64,000 nt of DNA from Sistotremastrum niveocremeum HHB9708 (GCA_001630475.1 KV419410.1:248001-312000), one strand, 5' to 3'. Counted from the first letter of the stretch, positions 45,136 to 57,104 are shown. The notes: generated from the sequence alone by a model not told the origin. Numbers and translations are program-made.

Positions 45136-46374
45136 TTACACGTTAAGAAATCTCTTCCCCCACTCCCATACAGCGTAACTCACAGCTGTCATGGGTACTA
45201 TTTTGACATAGCCAATACTAAGACCGACATAAAATCCTCTCCAGCCGTTCTTATTCCAGATCATTTGCACCGTATCCTTCCAACTCATCCACTGGTCCGG
45301 AGAGATGATACCCCCAACTTGCATTCGCCGTCGGATAATCTCGAATGGGTACGATACAGTTTGCGCTACCGCCCCAGACAAGCCGCCTAAGGCCAGATCA
45401 GCAACGGGAGTAGGCTTCGGCCTCGATCGTGAAGTCGACAACGCCTTCCCATTGGATGACGTCTCAAGTGACGGCCGCGGGAGGAAGTGTGATCGCAAAA
45501 AGCCCCACATTAAGAATGATGTACCAGAATAAGGTATCATGCCGATGATTGATACCGAAAAGCCACGATAAAATTTAAGGATCGGAAAGGTGGTGAATAT
45601 GCGACTGCGAGATGACGATGCGGTTGTGGATGATTTTCCTTCATGGTATACTTGAGAAATGACATGTGATAATGTAGGTCGGAACGTTGGGTTGGATGCA
45701 GAGCGGGTTTCAAAGGCAAGTCGAACTCTAATAAGCTCTAGTGGATAGGTGAATAGAATAGAGACAGTCCCTTCATAGAGAGGTCAATATGTCTAAACAA
45801 AAGTATTTGACAAGAGACTCACCTGCGGAAGCTCCTGCGATAAAACGGCGAATATTTGTCTCTTGAGATGGAGTTGGCATTAGGAACTATCAATTGATCT
45901 CGAGTTAATACGGGAACCATTCCGATGGTTCAACTGAGACTGACGTGGTGTACTTGGTCATAGGCCATAAATTTGATGGCTGCATATGGGAATATACGCA
46001 ATAGCGTTGCCGAGTGTCCTTGAAGGAGACCTCGGACTCCTCTATCCTGATAAATCTCCCCTACGGCTCGAAACATGCCCGACCATGTTCCTGATCCACT
46101 GCTATTAGTGTCCGACGTTTAAGCAAGAAGCGATATGACGTACCGGCATATTTCTGGAAATCCGGATTCGATGTCTGAAAGAGTATTTTTACTCGATCTA
46201 GTGGTGCAACGACAGTCTTTGCCTGTATTGCATATGCGGTCAGGGGTCTGTGCGCCCTTGCAAGGTGTCTCGTGCAACACTTACGACACAACCAGCGACT
46301 CCTCCGGCCACGCCAGACAGCGCAATGGCCTTCCAGTCTTGAATATTACGTCCGCCGATCGCATTGGTCGGCAT
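45136..46374 (-). CDS. LEU5: Mitochondrial carrier of the Leu5 / SLC25A16 type
   Basis: Three carrier repeats: DWKAIALSGVAGGVAGCV with APLDRVKILFQT, RRFIAGASAGVTSILFTYPL with ELIRVRLAFE, and ADLALGGLSGAVAQTVSYPF with EIIRRRMQVGG. The last transmembrane part is VGLSIGYVKIVPMTAVSYAV and the end WEWGKRFLNV. The pattern APLDRVKILFQTS and the final VPMTAVSYAVWEW fit the Leu5/Graves-disease carrier branch, which is needed for coenzyme A in the mitochondrial matrix. Start ATG 46374 gives MPTNAIGGRNIQDWK; a preceding TTCATAG could be a splice acceptor, so a short upstream exon cannot be excluded. Head-to-head with PWP1. Confidence 0.88.
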
Positions 46375-46546
46375 CCGACTATGAAGAAAGCGAAAGTGAG
46401 AGACGGCTCAGAAGGAGCTCGAGAGCCGGGTCATTGAGAGTTGGATGATGGTCCGCGGCGCTTCGGCAGAATGTCACTTACAGCCGGGCGGAGAACCAAA
46501 CTCTCCCATTACATGCTCTACCATATTAGGAAGGCAACTTTTTTCT
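46375..46546. promoter_or_regulatory. Compact bidirectional promoter, LEU5 / PWP1
   Basis: The two divergent ATGs are 172 bases apart. No TATA box is seen; both genes are housekeeping types. Confidence 0.5.
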
Positions 46547-48495
46547 ATGAGCAGCGTTATTTCTTGTGTGGCCTGGTCAGTCTAATTTTCAGTGAATGTA
46601 CGCCAAACTCAACATACCAATATAGGGTTAAGCGTGGGGTGGCAGCCCAGCAGCCCACCAAGTATAATCTCGATGAGAAGGAACTCGAAAGAGTTAGTGC
46701 CCTTGCCAGAATAGAGTTGGAAGATGCTCGAATCGAGCTCGAGCGTGCACACGAAGCGGCGCAACAGATGGGCAAAGGCGCCGAGGAGGAGGAGGAAGCG
46801 GACGAGTCAGATGACATGGCGGATGAAGCGAATGAGGAAGAACAGTGAGCATGGCTAATTCTGAAATTTGTTCGATCATTTAATATTGAAAGCGTAGTGT
46901 TTCCGAAGATGATCGCATGGACGAAGATGGCGAGCAAGCTCATCCCAAACCCACTTCAACAGACCCGAACGATCTGTCAGCGTACAAGCTAGACGACTAC
47001 GACAAGGAGACAAAACAGGATGGTGGGTGTTTCGAGCTGAGTTATTGGGATCAGCATGCTGAATTCGACCAGCAACGGGGCTATTCAGCAACATCAAAGG
47101 ACTCACTTATTATAAGGACAATGAGGAGGATCCTTACATCACGTTGAAGGTAAGTCAAGGACGTCGTTAAGTCCAGTTCACAAACTCAAGAAACTTCCAG
47201 GAAGATGACGATGACGAACGTGAAGAGCTACAAATTCTTCCTTCAGATAACCTCATCGTCACTGCAAAAACTGAGGACGATATTTCACAGCTGGAAATTT
47301 ATGTTTATGACGAAAGAGAAGAAAATCTCTATGTACACCACGACTTAATGCTCCCGGCTTTCCCCCTCTGTTTGGAATGGCTTGATTTCCCTCCCGCTGG
47401 CCCTCAGACAACAGAAACCCCTACCAAACAATTCGGGAACTACATCGCGGTTGGCACATTTGACCCTGAAATCGAAATATGGTCGCTGGACACAGTCGAG
47501 GCGATGTACCCAGACGCCATTCTCGGGCGCCCAGATCAGACGGCCTTACACGTCCCGATGCCTTTGGGTACGGGGAAGAAGAAGCGTAAAAAGACTAAAC
47601 CCCGCCAAACAGTTGCATCACACCACGTCGACGCAGTACTGTCACTGTCTTGGAATCGAACCCATCGCAATCTTCTAGCCAGTGCCAGTGCCGATAAAAC
47701 TGTCAAGCTGTGGGATCTCACTCGGGACCCCAGCGCCGAGGGCGAGGCCGGCGGTGCCATTCGCAGCTTTGATCTCCACGAAGACAAAGTCCAGGCCGTC
47801 CAATGGAATCCGACTGAGCCCACAGTACTTCTCACAGGATCATATGATCGTACAGTGAGAACGTTCGATTCCCGTGCACCGGAAGCCGGAGTCGCAGCTC
47901 TGGTGGGTGCGGATGTAGAAGACCTTCGATGGGATCCATTTGAGCCACATTCTTTCGTGGTTTCACTCGAGAATGGATTAGTCCTCAATTTTGACGCGCG
48001 GACTTTGAGCAGCGAAAGAAACAAAGCCACTCCTGCACGCTGGACTCTGAGTGCACACAACGGTGCGGCCAGTTCGATCGACATTAATCCACATGTGCGC
48101 GGGTGTCTCGCCACTGGCGGTACGGACAAGATGGTGAAAATTTGGAATATCATTGACGAAGGAAGTTCGCCAAAAGTCAGTATGGCTGGAAGTCGGGACC
48201 TTGGCATCGTAAGTTCGACGTCATAGCCACTCTTCTTGCTGAATCAATGGGTCTGTAGGGCAAAGTATTTTCCGTACAATGGTCTCCGGATGACTCTCTT
48301 ACTCTGGCTGCTGCTGGATCCAAAGCGGTTATGCAGATTTGGGACGTGGGCAGTACTGTCAGTATGCGCAAGGCCTTTGGTTCCAAGTTACAGGATGCCG
48401 GAATTCAACTGAAGGAGAGAGAAAGCGGAGGAGTGATTGGCGTACATGACGAGGACGAAGATGAGGAGAGTGGATGGGAAGACGATGGAGAGTAG
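46547..48495 (+). CDS. PWP1: Ribosome biogenesis WD40 protein Pwp1
   Basis: The first exon is 29 nt (MSSVISCVAW|) and joins VKRGVAAQQPTKYNLDEKEL, the conserved Pwp1 N-terminus. An acidic/Glu-rich stretch follows, then LSAYKLDDYDKE and the WD40 propeller: FGNYIAVGTFDPEIEIWSLD, HHVDAVLSLSWNRTHRNLLA, ASADKTVKLWDLTRD, HEDKVQAVQWNPTEPTVLLT, GSYDRTVRTFDSR, CLATGGTDKMVKIWNIID and GKVFSVQWSPDDSL. The tail is acidic (DEDEDEESGWEDDGE). Pwp1 acts in the nucleolus in 25S/5.8S pre-rRNA processing. The intron before GKVFSVQW extends the protein past the apparent stop at 48226. Confidence 0.95.
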
Positions 48496-48657
48496 AGACA
48501 TATTTTTTGGATCATTTTCTTTCTTCAGCAGTCTGTTCCGTCCAGCATTGATATCTTCACCCTCACTATATTGACTATGCTCTAATTCATCGCGCTGAGA
48601 AAATGAAGCGGAATTACGGGTAGCATCGGACTTTCAAAGACGATCCGTGTCTGGCAG

Positions 48658-50872
48658 ATGTACCGCTCAGCGACAGTGAGCAGGCGAGTGCTCAACGGGG
48701 ATGGCATCCCGCTGTCGACTATACAGCGTAGATTAGAGCTCCTGAAGGTATGCAGCGCTTTGAGAATTCTGTCCGATTAGCTTACAGTTCGTGTAGCAAA
48801 GCCGTCGACGAAATACTACTGCTTCGTCGTCCATTCCGCCATCTGCTACCGCATCCCTTCCTCCACCTCCACCCCCACCTCCAAAACGACATCCCTTCCG
48901 AGTAGCCTTTCTCTATACGGCGGTGTTCTTGGCGACGTTCTACGGCGTCAGTACCGGGATTGCCACACGCAGCGAAGGGTATCGGGATTTCTTCATTGAA
49001 CGCGTCCCTCTCGGGGAACGTATCGTTGACTGGACCGATTCTAAAGGCTGGGATCGTGCTGGAGTCAAAGCCAAGGGCGTCAATGAGGAAGCAGGGGGTG
49101 CACTCTCAAAGGCGGAGCGGAAGGTCGAGCAGAAAGTTGAATCCGTTGCTAAATCTTTGAAGGAAGGAAGTGGACGCTCTCAATCTGGATCAACGAGCGG
49201 GAGCGATGCCACACAGAAGACGCCGGGTGTCTTGGATCGGGTTAAAAACGTCACCGACGCTGTCTTAACTTCAGTTGAACGGAACGTGGTCGAAATCAAA
49301 GAAGGCAGGTCTTCAGCGAAAGTTCGACACCAGGCCTCGCAGTTGTCGGAAGGTATTGAGGACCTCGTTCGAGAGGCGGAAGAGGCAATCAAAACCACCG
49401 TGGCTAACGTTGTTCCAGTGGCCTCAGTTCCTCCTCTTGCAGAGTCAAACGCCGCAGAGCCAGGTCCTCCTCCAGAAGTAACCGCTCCCGACCTCGAGCA
49501 GGTTCCCGCTAACGTATACACTCTGCCATTGCCTCTCGAACATTATCCACCTCCTGGGTACGTTTTACCCCCGAAACCTAAATCGAATGCTCCTGAGCAA
49601 CCCGCTGTCGAGGCTGAGCCAGCCCCTCCGCCTCTGCCTTGGATCGCCGAAGCTCTCGCCGAAATTTCGAGGACTGAACCTCTTATCGGCCAAGTGGCCG
49701 AAGCTATCGACAAATTGTCAGGCCTCCTTCAGAGCCATCCGTCGTCGGCCACAGAAGCAAAAAATGCATTGGCCATCCTAGAACTAGATCTAAATCATCT
49801 AGTGAAGAGAATGGATCAAATCAAAGTAGACGAATTGGCCCGGGGTCAGGAAAAGCTGGATGCGCAAGCGCGGGAGAATAGTGCAAAATTCCTGAGCGCA
49901 GAGATTGCGGCTCAAGAACTCGCGGACAAGCAGGAGGATAGATGGCGGACGGCTTTCGAGCAGGAACGCGATGCTCTTCTCACCAATTATCGCGAGAAGC
50001 TAGAAAACGAGCTCAAATCTCAGAGCCAAATCATAGACGAAAGGTCAGAGAGTGTTGTATGTTCACAGATCATGTTCTAACAACTTTAATAGGTTGCGAT
50101 CCGAGGTCATTTCTCAGGGTGTCAAATACCAAGAACATTTAATCACTGAGATCGCGACTCGAGTAGAGCAAGAACGCGACGGCCGACTATCAAAGCTTCG
50201 CGAACTCGCGACCGCACTGACCAGATTGCAGAAACTTACCATCGATAATTCCTCTTATCTTGACGAGAGCGTTCGACTACACGCGCTTTGGTCCTCTTTA
50301 CGTGCCTTGGAATCTGCTATCTCGTCAGCGGAGCGCACTCCCTTCCGCGAGGAATTGCAAATATTGCGCAAAGTAGCATCAGAAAGAAAAGATGCAATTA
50401 TCTCGGCTACTCTTGATTCCATCGAAGGTTCCGCGGTAGCCGATGCTGGTGTGTTGCCTTTCCAAACACTCGCATCGTGGTTCACGACAAGTGTTGCACC
50501 CTCCGTCGTTTCCGTTGCTCTGGTTCCTGAGCAGGACGCTGGTGTGCTCTCACATGTCATCTCTGCTCTTCTGGCTGTGTTTCGACCTCAACCAAGAGGT
50601 TTCGTCGAAGGGGGTGACGTTGCCAGTGTAGTCGCTAGGGCCGAGTCGTTCATGAGTGAAGGCGACCTCGATAGTGCTGCACGTGAACTGAACCAACTTC
50701 GCGGAACTCCAAAATTATTACTGGCAGACTGGCTTGCTGCTGCTCGTCAGCGGTTGGAAGTACAACAGGCATTACTTGTGCGTTTCCAAATCTTTGCCTC
50801 AGATGTCATCCTCACTTTTCCTGGCAGGTTGTCCGAACGAGAGCCTCAGAAGCCTCATTACAATTATCGTAG
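48658..50872 (+). CDS. MIC60: MICOS subunit Mic60 (mitofilin)
   Basis: Exon 1 encodes a basic presequence (MYRSATVSRRVLNGDGIPLS). After the first intron, a poly-Pro stretch precedes the inner-membrane span RVAFLYTAVFLATFYGVSTG and the hallmark YRDFFIERVPLGERIVDWTD. A long Ala/Pro/Glu intermembrane part with coiled-coil follows, then the mitofilin C-terminal domain: AISSAERTPFREELQILRKV, AVFRPQPRGFVEGGDVASVV, FMSEGDLDSAARELNQLRGT, PKLLLADWLAAARQRLEVQQ, ending ASEASLQLS after a last intron. Mic60 forms crista junctions and contacts outer-membrane partners. The introns at about 50043 and 50779 are needed to keep the conserved blocks in one frame. Confidence 0.95.
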
Positions 50873-51052
50873 ATTTATCTGTGTTGATAATAAACAAAAC
50901 AGACTTTCACAGAGCGCACAGCTTTAGTCACAGCCCGGTGTTGACATGAGTTGATATGAAACTCGGTCGATCATGATGCTGAAGGACTCTTAACGTGGCA
51001 TCAGCGCCTTCTTCACATATATCATTTCACTGTTCAAACGTACATATGTAAA

Positions 51053-52452
51053 ATGGCCTATCATCCACAGCCAGCGGACGTTGTGTCGGGTGAACAATAT
51101 CGGTCCGTGGCTCGTCAGGGTCTTCTCAGTCGATCTCACAATCAACCGGTTCAGATATGCACTACAGAATTTCGTATGTGTATAGCAACTGCAACTGAAT
51201 CTCAGTCTTTCTCAATAACTTCTCAACTACTATAGAGGATCGCGCACGAAAAGGTGGAGGAGCAGAGACGCCAACTAGAGGAACAAGAGCGCCATGTTGC
51301 TCAACTGCGTGCAAGGATCACGCTGCTCGAAGGGGGAGATGATCAGCAAAAGGGGCAACAGAAGGGAGGCCAGTCGGTTGATGATTTCTCGATAAAGGTC
51401 TGTGGCTCACCATCGACTGCCTCGATCTTCTTCTTACCATAGATTGGGAAGGTCGCAGCCTCAAACCTTGAGAAACAAATCAATCGATGGGCTGCAGAGG
51501 TGGTCAGAACCCATCCGGGCTCTTTGGACTATATAAGAGGCGCGATCTTGGACGATATCTCTGATGACACCAGCGGCATTAAGGATGTACCGACAACTGC
51601 ACTCCAAGTCCAAAATCTGTTGAGGCACGCTATTGCGGAGACCATATCTGAAGCTATCATCAACTGTCTCATCATCACCAATTCAAATGAGACCAATGCT
51701 CAGTTGACCCGGATTCACGAGTTTCTTTTTGCCAGTGAGTTAATACTTGTCCTTCGGCGGCTCCAATTTTATGATGTACGGTTTCAGAGGATCCCACTGT
51801 CGCATTCGTCTGGCGACGGCAGACATTCGTAGCTGCCATTGAAACTTGCTCTCCCGAGATGACAATACAATTACTGCAAGAAACTATGCCTACTTTATTG
51901 GATTTCTTCACAGAAGGAGGTCAAACAGGACCGCCTGCACCCCTGGTTGCGATTATAAACGCTGCCTACACGTTCTCGCGGATGCTGCACGGAAGTCGCT
52001 CAAGTTCTGCAGGATCTAACGACGCTTTCTACCGAGCCTTTGTGCCAGAGCTAGGGAGCATCTTGGATGCGACTCAGGTGGAATTGTCCAAGCGCTGCAT
52101 CCGCAGCGAACGTGGGGAGATCGACAGGGTTGGATCGACGATTTTTCCTGGTTTGGTCAAAGTGACACGACCAACACCAGGGGCTCACATGAAGAAAGGA
52201 GAAGTAGTACAAACTACTGTACGCCGTTCGCAGGTCATTTGTGAATGCGCCATGGGTATTGGCGGTCCTCCACCTCGTCCTCCGCCGGGACCACCACCGG
52301 GACCACCACCGCCAATGCCCGATGAGGCATTCAGCGATGGTGGGTACGATGACCTGGTCAACCACGCAGCTAGATTGCACATTACTAACAGTAGCCCGCC
52401 TCGACCTGCTTATCCTGGACCACAAGGCTACTCCGGTGCACCGACTGTTTAG
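51053..52452 (+). CDS. Unnamed protein with coiled coil and proline-rich tail
   Basis: I do not recognise a family. The likely start is MAYHPQPADVVSGEQYRSVA. Further exons encode a short coiled coil (EEQRRQLEEQERHVAQLRAR), a helical domain (KVAASNLEKQINRWAAEVVR, HAIAETISEAIINCLIITNS, PEMTIQLLQETMPTLLDFF) and a Pro-rich tail with PPPRPPPGPPPGPPPPMP, a profile of the kind that binds SH3, WW or profilin. The middle helical part has the look of an alpha-helical module found in many mushroom hypothetical proteins. The first splice junction is unclear: the good donor GTATGT at 51173 does not keep the frame, while a weaker donor four bases on does. Basidiomycete-limited distribution is a guess. Confidence 0.7.
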
Positions 52453-53045
52453 CTTGCATTCTGTTGGATTTCTGGAAAGCTTTAATGCTTTGTAAGATCA
52501 CCAGCTCTGTATATCTCTCAACCTGTCCTCTATATAGTGAAATGTACGAAAGCTTGAGTGTACTCGGACCCCTAAATTGCTTCGTGTTCTCAACGTCTCC
52601 TGCTGCCTCGGGCCGGAATATTCCTCAGCAGAAGGTTAAGCCTATCGGACGATCGACGATCATTAAAGGAATCCCGGACAGCTTAATCGCAGTGCGTCGA
52701 AGGAGTGACGTCCGTTGACCACAGTTCGGTGACCGATGCTCAAATAGAAGACTGGTTCCAGGCAAAATGGGATTTGGTCGCTCCTGGAATATTCCTCCTG
52801 ATTTCACTCAAATCTCCTTTCGCTGCCTATGGGTGTCGAAGATTACAATTGGAATCTTGTCAAACACATTGTGCTACACAAGTAAGTCAAGAAATCTAGA
52901 TCTCCGAGCGCCGAAACGCGTCGCGACACGCATTAGACTCGTTTGACTGATACCGTCACCTCCTTTCCAAATAGCGCGCCCGACTGCCTCTCTATCCTTA
53001 TCAATCCCACCGCGCCGACCCGCAGGACACCCCTGAACGACTGCG
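52453..53045. other. Intergenic region, no supported gene
   Basis: About 590 bases holding the 3' UTR of the previous gene and the CTF8 promoter. Short frames (52464-52718, 52705-52899 plus) have no motif. Confidence 0.5.
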
Positions 53046-53553
53046 ATGCAAATCCCCATTCGATTCCCCAACAACGGTCAAGTCCCCAACGAGTCCTCAT
53101 CATCTCTCACACCCTTACCACCTCAACTCGCCACCCTGGGCACGGGCGAAGTCGTTTTGATTGAGATGCAAGGGTCGCTAGAAGTTGAAGGCGATAAGAG
53201 TAATGGGTTTATAGGGGTCTTGAACGTCGATGATGTATATATCTTCCTCCTCCTAATTCCCGATCATCTGGAGCATATTCCTCATCTATCCACAGGATAA
53301 AACGACTATGCGGATCGGCCACCATCTGTTGGAAGGCAAGATCGCATCGTTGGCAAAGCCCATCGCAGTCCTTCGCAAGACAGAGACTAAAGCTTCTAAT
53401 CCTGCTGCCCACGAAGCTGGTCTCGATGTACCAGTGTCCGAGCCTTCCTTCGACATTGTCTCTATCGCTAAACGCAAAATCGTTTTCTCGAAAAGGCCGG
53501 TGCCTATTGTGCGCTATGTAGACCTAGGATCATCGAGGTCAAAAGGGAGATAG
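53046..53553 (+). CDS. CTF8: Ctf8, subunit of the Ctf18-RFC alternative clamp loader
   Basis: Two exons joined after NVDD with a roughly 60-nt intron. The protein (about 150 residues) has the Ctf8 pattern LVLIEMQGSLEVEG-like strand (VVLIEMQGSLEVEGDKSN), MRIGHHLLEGKIASLAKPIA with VLRKTE, and the closing block DIVSIAKRKIVFSKRPVPIV. Ctf8 with Dcc1 and Ctf18 makes the loader that acts on PCNA during sister-chromatid cohesion and interacts with polymerase epsilon. Size and order fit the family well. The start MQIPIRFPNNGQVPNE is the first ATG of the frame. Confidence 0.9.
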
Positions 53554-54032
53554 CCCATTGGTGGCGGTGCCAACCTCGGTCAACGCACTTCTAATAGGGG
53601 GACGGTCCAGTAAACAGAGACTAAAAGGAGCAGGACAATCATGCAATAATCATACATGTTTCATTGGATACTGCTACTAATCGTACAAAGGTACCTCCCC
53701 TTACAAACACAACTTTGGACAAGAAGACAAAGATGATAGATATTACAGGGCGGCAGGAGAGATCGCGAATCCTGCGGATCGAATTACATGGCCGTCTTGG
53801 GATATAATCGAATTTTGATCGATGATGTTTAACGAATTACGGACTGGGTAGGAACATACGAGTGACGATGATGAATATAATACGCTTGAGAGATTTGAGT
53901 GAACGGAAGTGGACGGTCGGAATGCGAAGACGCGACCGTGTTGGACATGAGCGAATTTTATCGGACGACCGAAGTGAGCGAGCAGGTGATACGGAGTGCC
54001 GAATGGACAAGATAGGAGACCGATGGAAGCAA

Positions 54033-54887
54033 TTACCACCCATCGAAATGACCCTTGAGCATTCTTTCGCCCATGGGCGATGGGGCCCGTGGCTTAGGGG
54101 CAGCAGACCCTGCAGAGATGGTTGCCGCGCGATGATTGACTCGCGGGGGAGTTGGGTAGCGGTTGGGAGATTCATTCATCTGTAGGCCGGGGCTGGTCTG
54201 GGGTCCAGAATCGAAAGATGAAGGAAAAGTGGGCTATGAGAGAGAGATGACATCAGTATTCATGCAAACAATAGAGATAGATAAGGGACGAACCCTCATT
54301 GCGGCCCCCAGGCTGAGTCTTCGCATCAATGCGGCCCCTCGCTCCTGCTGACTTCCCGTGAGAGGGCCAGGCTGATGGGGTCCAAGTTTCCCATTATTGG
54401 CCCAGCTCGCGCTCACACGACGAGAGTGATGAAATACGTGGGGAACTTCGACGGGCTCATCATCTAGTGCTACAGTCAGCATCAAAGATCTGGGTGAGAC
54501 GAGAAGCTGAGGGGATTTACCTTCAGCCACAGCCGTTCCGAAATTGACTGTCTTCCGACGGGTGAATGGAAGAACCTTGGAAGCAGAGGTCGGACTAGTG
54601 GAGGCAAGGAAATAAGATAGGACTGGGGATGTCGAGGGAGATACAGCAGCTGGGTCCAGAGGCGCTCTGGTATTTAGAGGTGGCGGGGTAGTTGGAGAAG
54701 GAGAGTCGGGAGAATGAGCGGACGAAGAGGAGGATGATGCGGTGGAGGCAGCACGACGACGGGAACGCCGAGCTCCACTGAGTCCAGTCTGGGACGGAAT
54801 GTCAATAGGAGAGGAGAGACGTGAGCGTTGTTCAGACTGGAGAGCATCAGGTGCAGAATTTTCGTTGGCGACGACAGAGTTGGACAT
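54033..54887 (-). CDS. Unnamed serine/proline-rich protein
   Basis: No family recognised. Three exons: MSNSVVANENSAPDALQSEQ to VNFGTAVAEG, then ALDDEPVEVPHVFHHSRRVS to RRLSLGAAMR, then PTFPSSFDSGPQTSPGLQ to the end RMLKGHFDGW. Both introns (GTAAAT donor near 54520, GTTCGT donor near 54292) restore the frame and connect blocks of similar style. The protein is about 240 residues, mostly disordered, with basic patches (RRSRRRAAS, RRKTVNF, RRVSAS, RRLSLG) that look like possible phosphorylation sites for basic-directed kinases. It may be a regulatory or scaffold protein; the function is unknown. Confidence 0.72.
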
Positions 54888-55153
54888 GGGTACGAACGGT
54901 GAGAAAGGAGATGATGGTGGTCGAGACGAAAGGGGAGGAGCGGGGGAGACTGGAGCCTGCTTATTTCAATCTCAGTCACCAAGTCGGTCTTCGCCGAGCT
55001 CCAAATCGAGAAGTTATTCAGGCTTCGGAACTAGCGCCCGGCTCACGTGAGCGTTCCAGGTTCTTCCGCAGATTGCCGAGATGCCGTCCAGATCGTTGTC
55101 TCCTTTCCCCGCATTCAAGCCGGTTCGGCACCAACTAAAAAATTAAAAACGCT

Positions 55154-56883
55154 TCATCGAATCTCTAGCGATGCTAAGCCAATCTCGAATGGGTCCCTTG
55201 CGCTTCCTGTCTTCGCTCGCCATAATTCACGGTATGCAGTCCTGATTCGCTCAACCTCTCCGTCTAACTCCGCAGCTCTCTTGGCTAGACTGATGAAGGT
55301 GGCATGCTGTGCTTGTAGCGTCGTGGTAATTGCTAAAGAACTCGGTCAACACTCCCACCGGTCCTTCAGAAGATCATTGCCATACCTTGTGGCGTATACT
55401 GAGCCCGAGAAGCAAGAGAACCAATCTTCCTCTCAATTTGCTAAATATCACAGATTATTGCAATAGTGGCCAGCACAGCAAACTGACGCTTACTTCTACT
55501 GTCGTCTTGTACCACTGAAGTTTTGCTTTCAGTTGCTCAGCTACCTTTGTGAAGTACCTTCATATGACGAGTAAGCGATCCATTGTGGAAGAGGCGAAGA
55601 AGACTGACTCAAGAGGAAACATAGCATAATTCTTTAGATAAACGCCGCTCGTCTGCTGGTTCCGAAACCCTTCGATGATCCGGGTCGCAGCAATAGTGTC
55701 TTGGATAGATTCATCCAGCTTATCTTTGAGGTGGTCTGTCAAACCCGCATCCGATTTAAGGGTGTTCGCGACCTCCCCGAGTTGCTGCCGCAGCAGAAGC
55801 ATCAGCATCACGCTGCGGAAGTCTCGCGTGCCCAAGTGCGTACCTGATTTACGCTTCTGATCAACTCTGTACCTTTCTCAGCTTCCTGACCCAACTTCTT
55901 GCTTTTCAGCTCATTGCTGATGTGAATGCGGCCCTGAATATGAGAGCTAAAGTGTGATCAAGAAAGAGTCTCGAAGCAAATCATTGAGCCTCACTCAATC
56001 TGCTCGAAGGTCTTCTTTAGCTCGTCGGGCAAATCATTGAATTTAGTGGAGCGAGTGAAAGGGAGGGGCGCGGATTGTTGTGGTTGGTTCTGGCTAATAT
56101 AGCATGATCAACGTGCGAGCAATGGGAAAAAGTAGCGAATCTCACGCAGTCGAACCACCTAACGTGTTTGGCTGTTGTTGTTGCGCGTTGCTTTGTCCCC
56201 CAAAGTTCCCAAACAAATTTTGCGATGGTTGTTGGGTAGTTGAACCACCAAAAGTATTCCCAAATCCGGCGGTTGACTGTTGACCAAAAATATTCTGCGA
56301 AGGCTGCTGAGATTGTTGGGTTTGAGTGTTCCCGAAAATGGAGCTGCCACCCGTGGTAGTGGAAGGTTGTCCGAAAGCCCCGACATTCGGCTGTTGTTGG
56401 CCGAAGAGAGAAGGTTGTTGAGTCTGAGAGGTGCCTTGGCCAAATATGTTGTTAGACGGAGCGCTCTGTGCCTGACCAGATGGTGCAGCCTGAGGCTGAC
56501 CAAACAGGTTAGTGGATGGTTGGCCTGGTGCCTGTTGTTGTTGGGGTTGCTGCTGGGTCTGCTGCTGACCGAAGGAGCCAAAGGGGGGAGGGTTCTGTTG
56601 AGGTTGCTGCTGCTGTTGTTGTTGAGCTGGCTGGGGCGCGCCAAAGATATTGGTGCCAGCATTTGTAGTCTGGGCAGCAGTACTACCTCCGAATAAGTTC
56701 GAAGAGGGATTGGCAGGGGATGGGTTCACAGTAGACCCGAAGCCACCGAAGGTATTGCTCCTCGTGGTTGCAGCTGGGGGTTGGATGCCAAAAGCGCTAG
56801 AGCTACGCGTGTTCCCATCGATAAGGAAAAGTGCCCACGCGTTAAGGATGTTAATGATTTGCTTGCCTGGATGCAAACGCCAT
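55154..56883 (-). CDS. NUP49: FG nucleoporin of the Nup49 / Nup58 type
   Basis: The N-terminal half is an FG/GLFG-poor, Gln-rich repeat region (SNTFGGFGSTVNPSPA, NIFGAPQPAQQ, SLFGQQQPNVGAFGQ, GFGNTFGGSTTQQPSQNLFG). The C-terminal half is coiled coil: FNDLPDELKKTFEQIESHIQ, DHLKDKLDESIQDTIAATRI, VAEQLKAKLQWYKTTVE, and the closing block TTLQAQHATFISLAKRAAEL to YRELWRAKTGSARDPFEIGL, which matches Nup49/Nup58. This is the central-channel nucleoporin that assembles with Nsp1 and Nup57. I prefer the start 56883 (MAFAS|SSSAFGIQPPA), which needs a GC-donor intron at 56803-56866; an unspliced alternative from 56984 would add an unlikely leader. Confidence 0.9.
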
Positions 56884-57104
56884 TCTGTTGATGCTTTGGC
56901 CTCAAGATGGAGATCAAGTGCGTCGAGTGCGTCGAAAGAGTGTCGGATATGTCGGACTTTGGAATCGAAGCCGTGTTGCCACAAGATTCGTAGGAACGCG
57001 CTCGTGCTACACCCTCATAGTCATACACGTTAGGAGATCAAGATCTACAATTACGCTCTTATAAGCCATGGCTCTCAGACCCCGGATTCTGACTGAGCAC
57101 AGCC
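56884..57104. promoter_or_regulatory. Divergent promoter region, NUP49 / arrestin
   Basis: About 221 bases between the preferred starts. It contains part of an open frame continuous with NUP49, taken here as 5' UTR. No TATA box seen. Confidence 0.4.

Noticed and set aside
47536-48207. Open frame of 223 codons on the minus strand
   Set aside because: It lies antisense to the WD40 repeats of PWP1 and has the Ser/Arg-rich look of a shadow frame.
56280-56696. Leucine-rich open frame of 138 codons on the plus strand
   Set aside because: It is the antisense of the Gln-rich FG repeats of the nucleoporin; poly-Leu comes from CAG codons read backwards.
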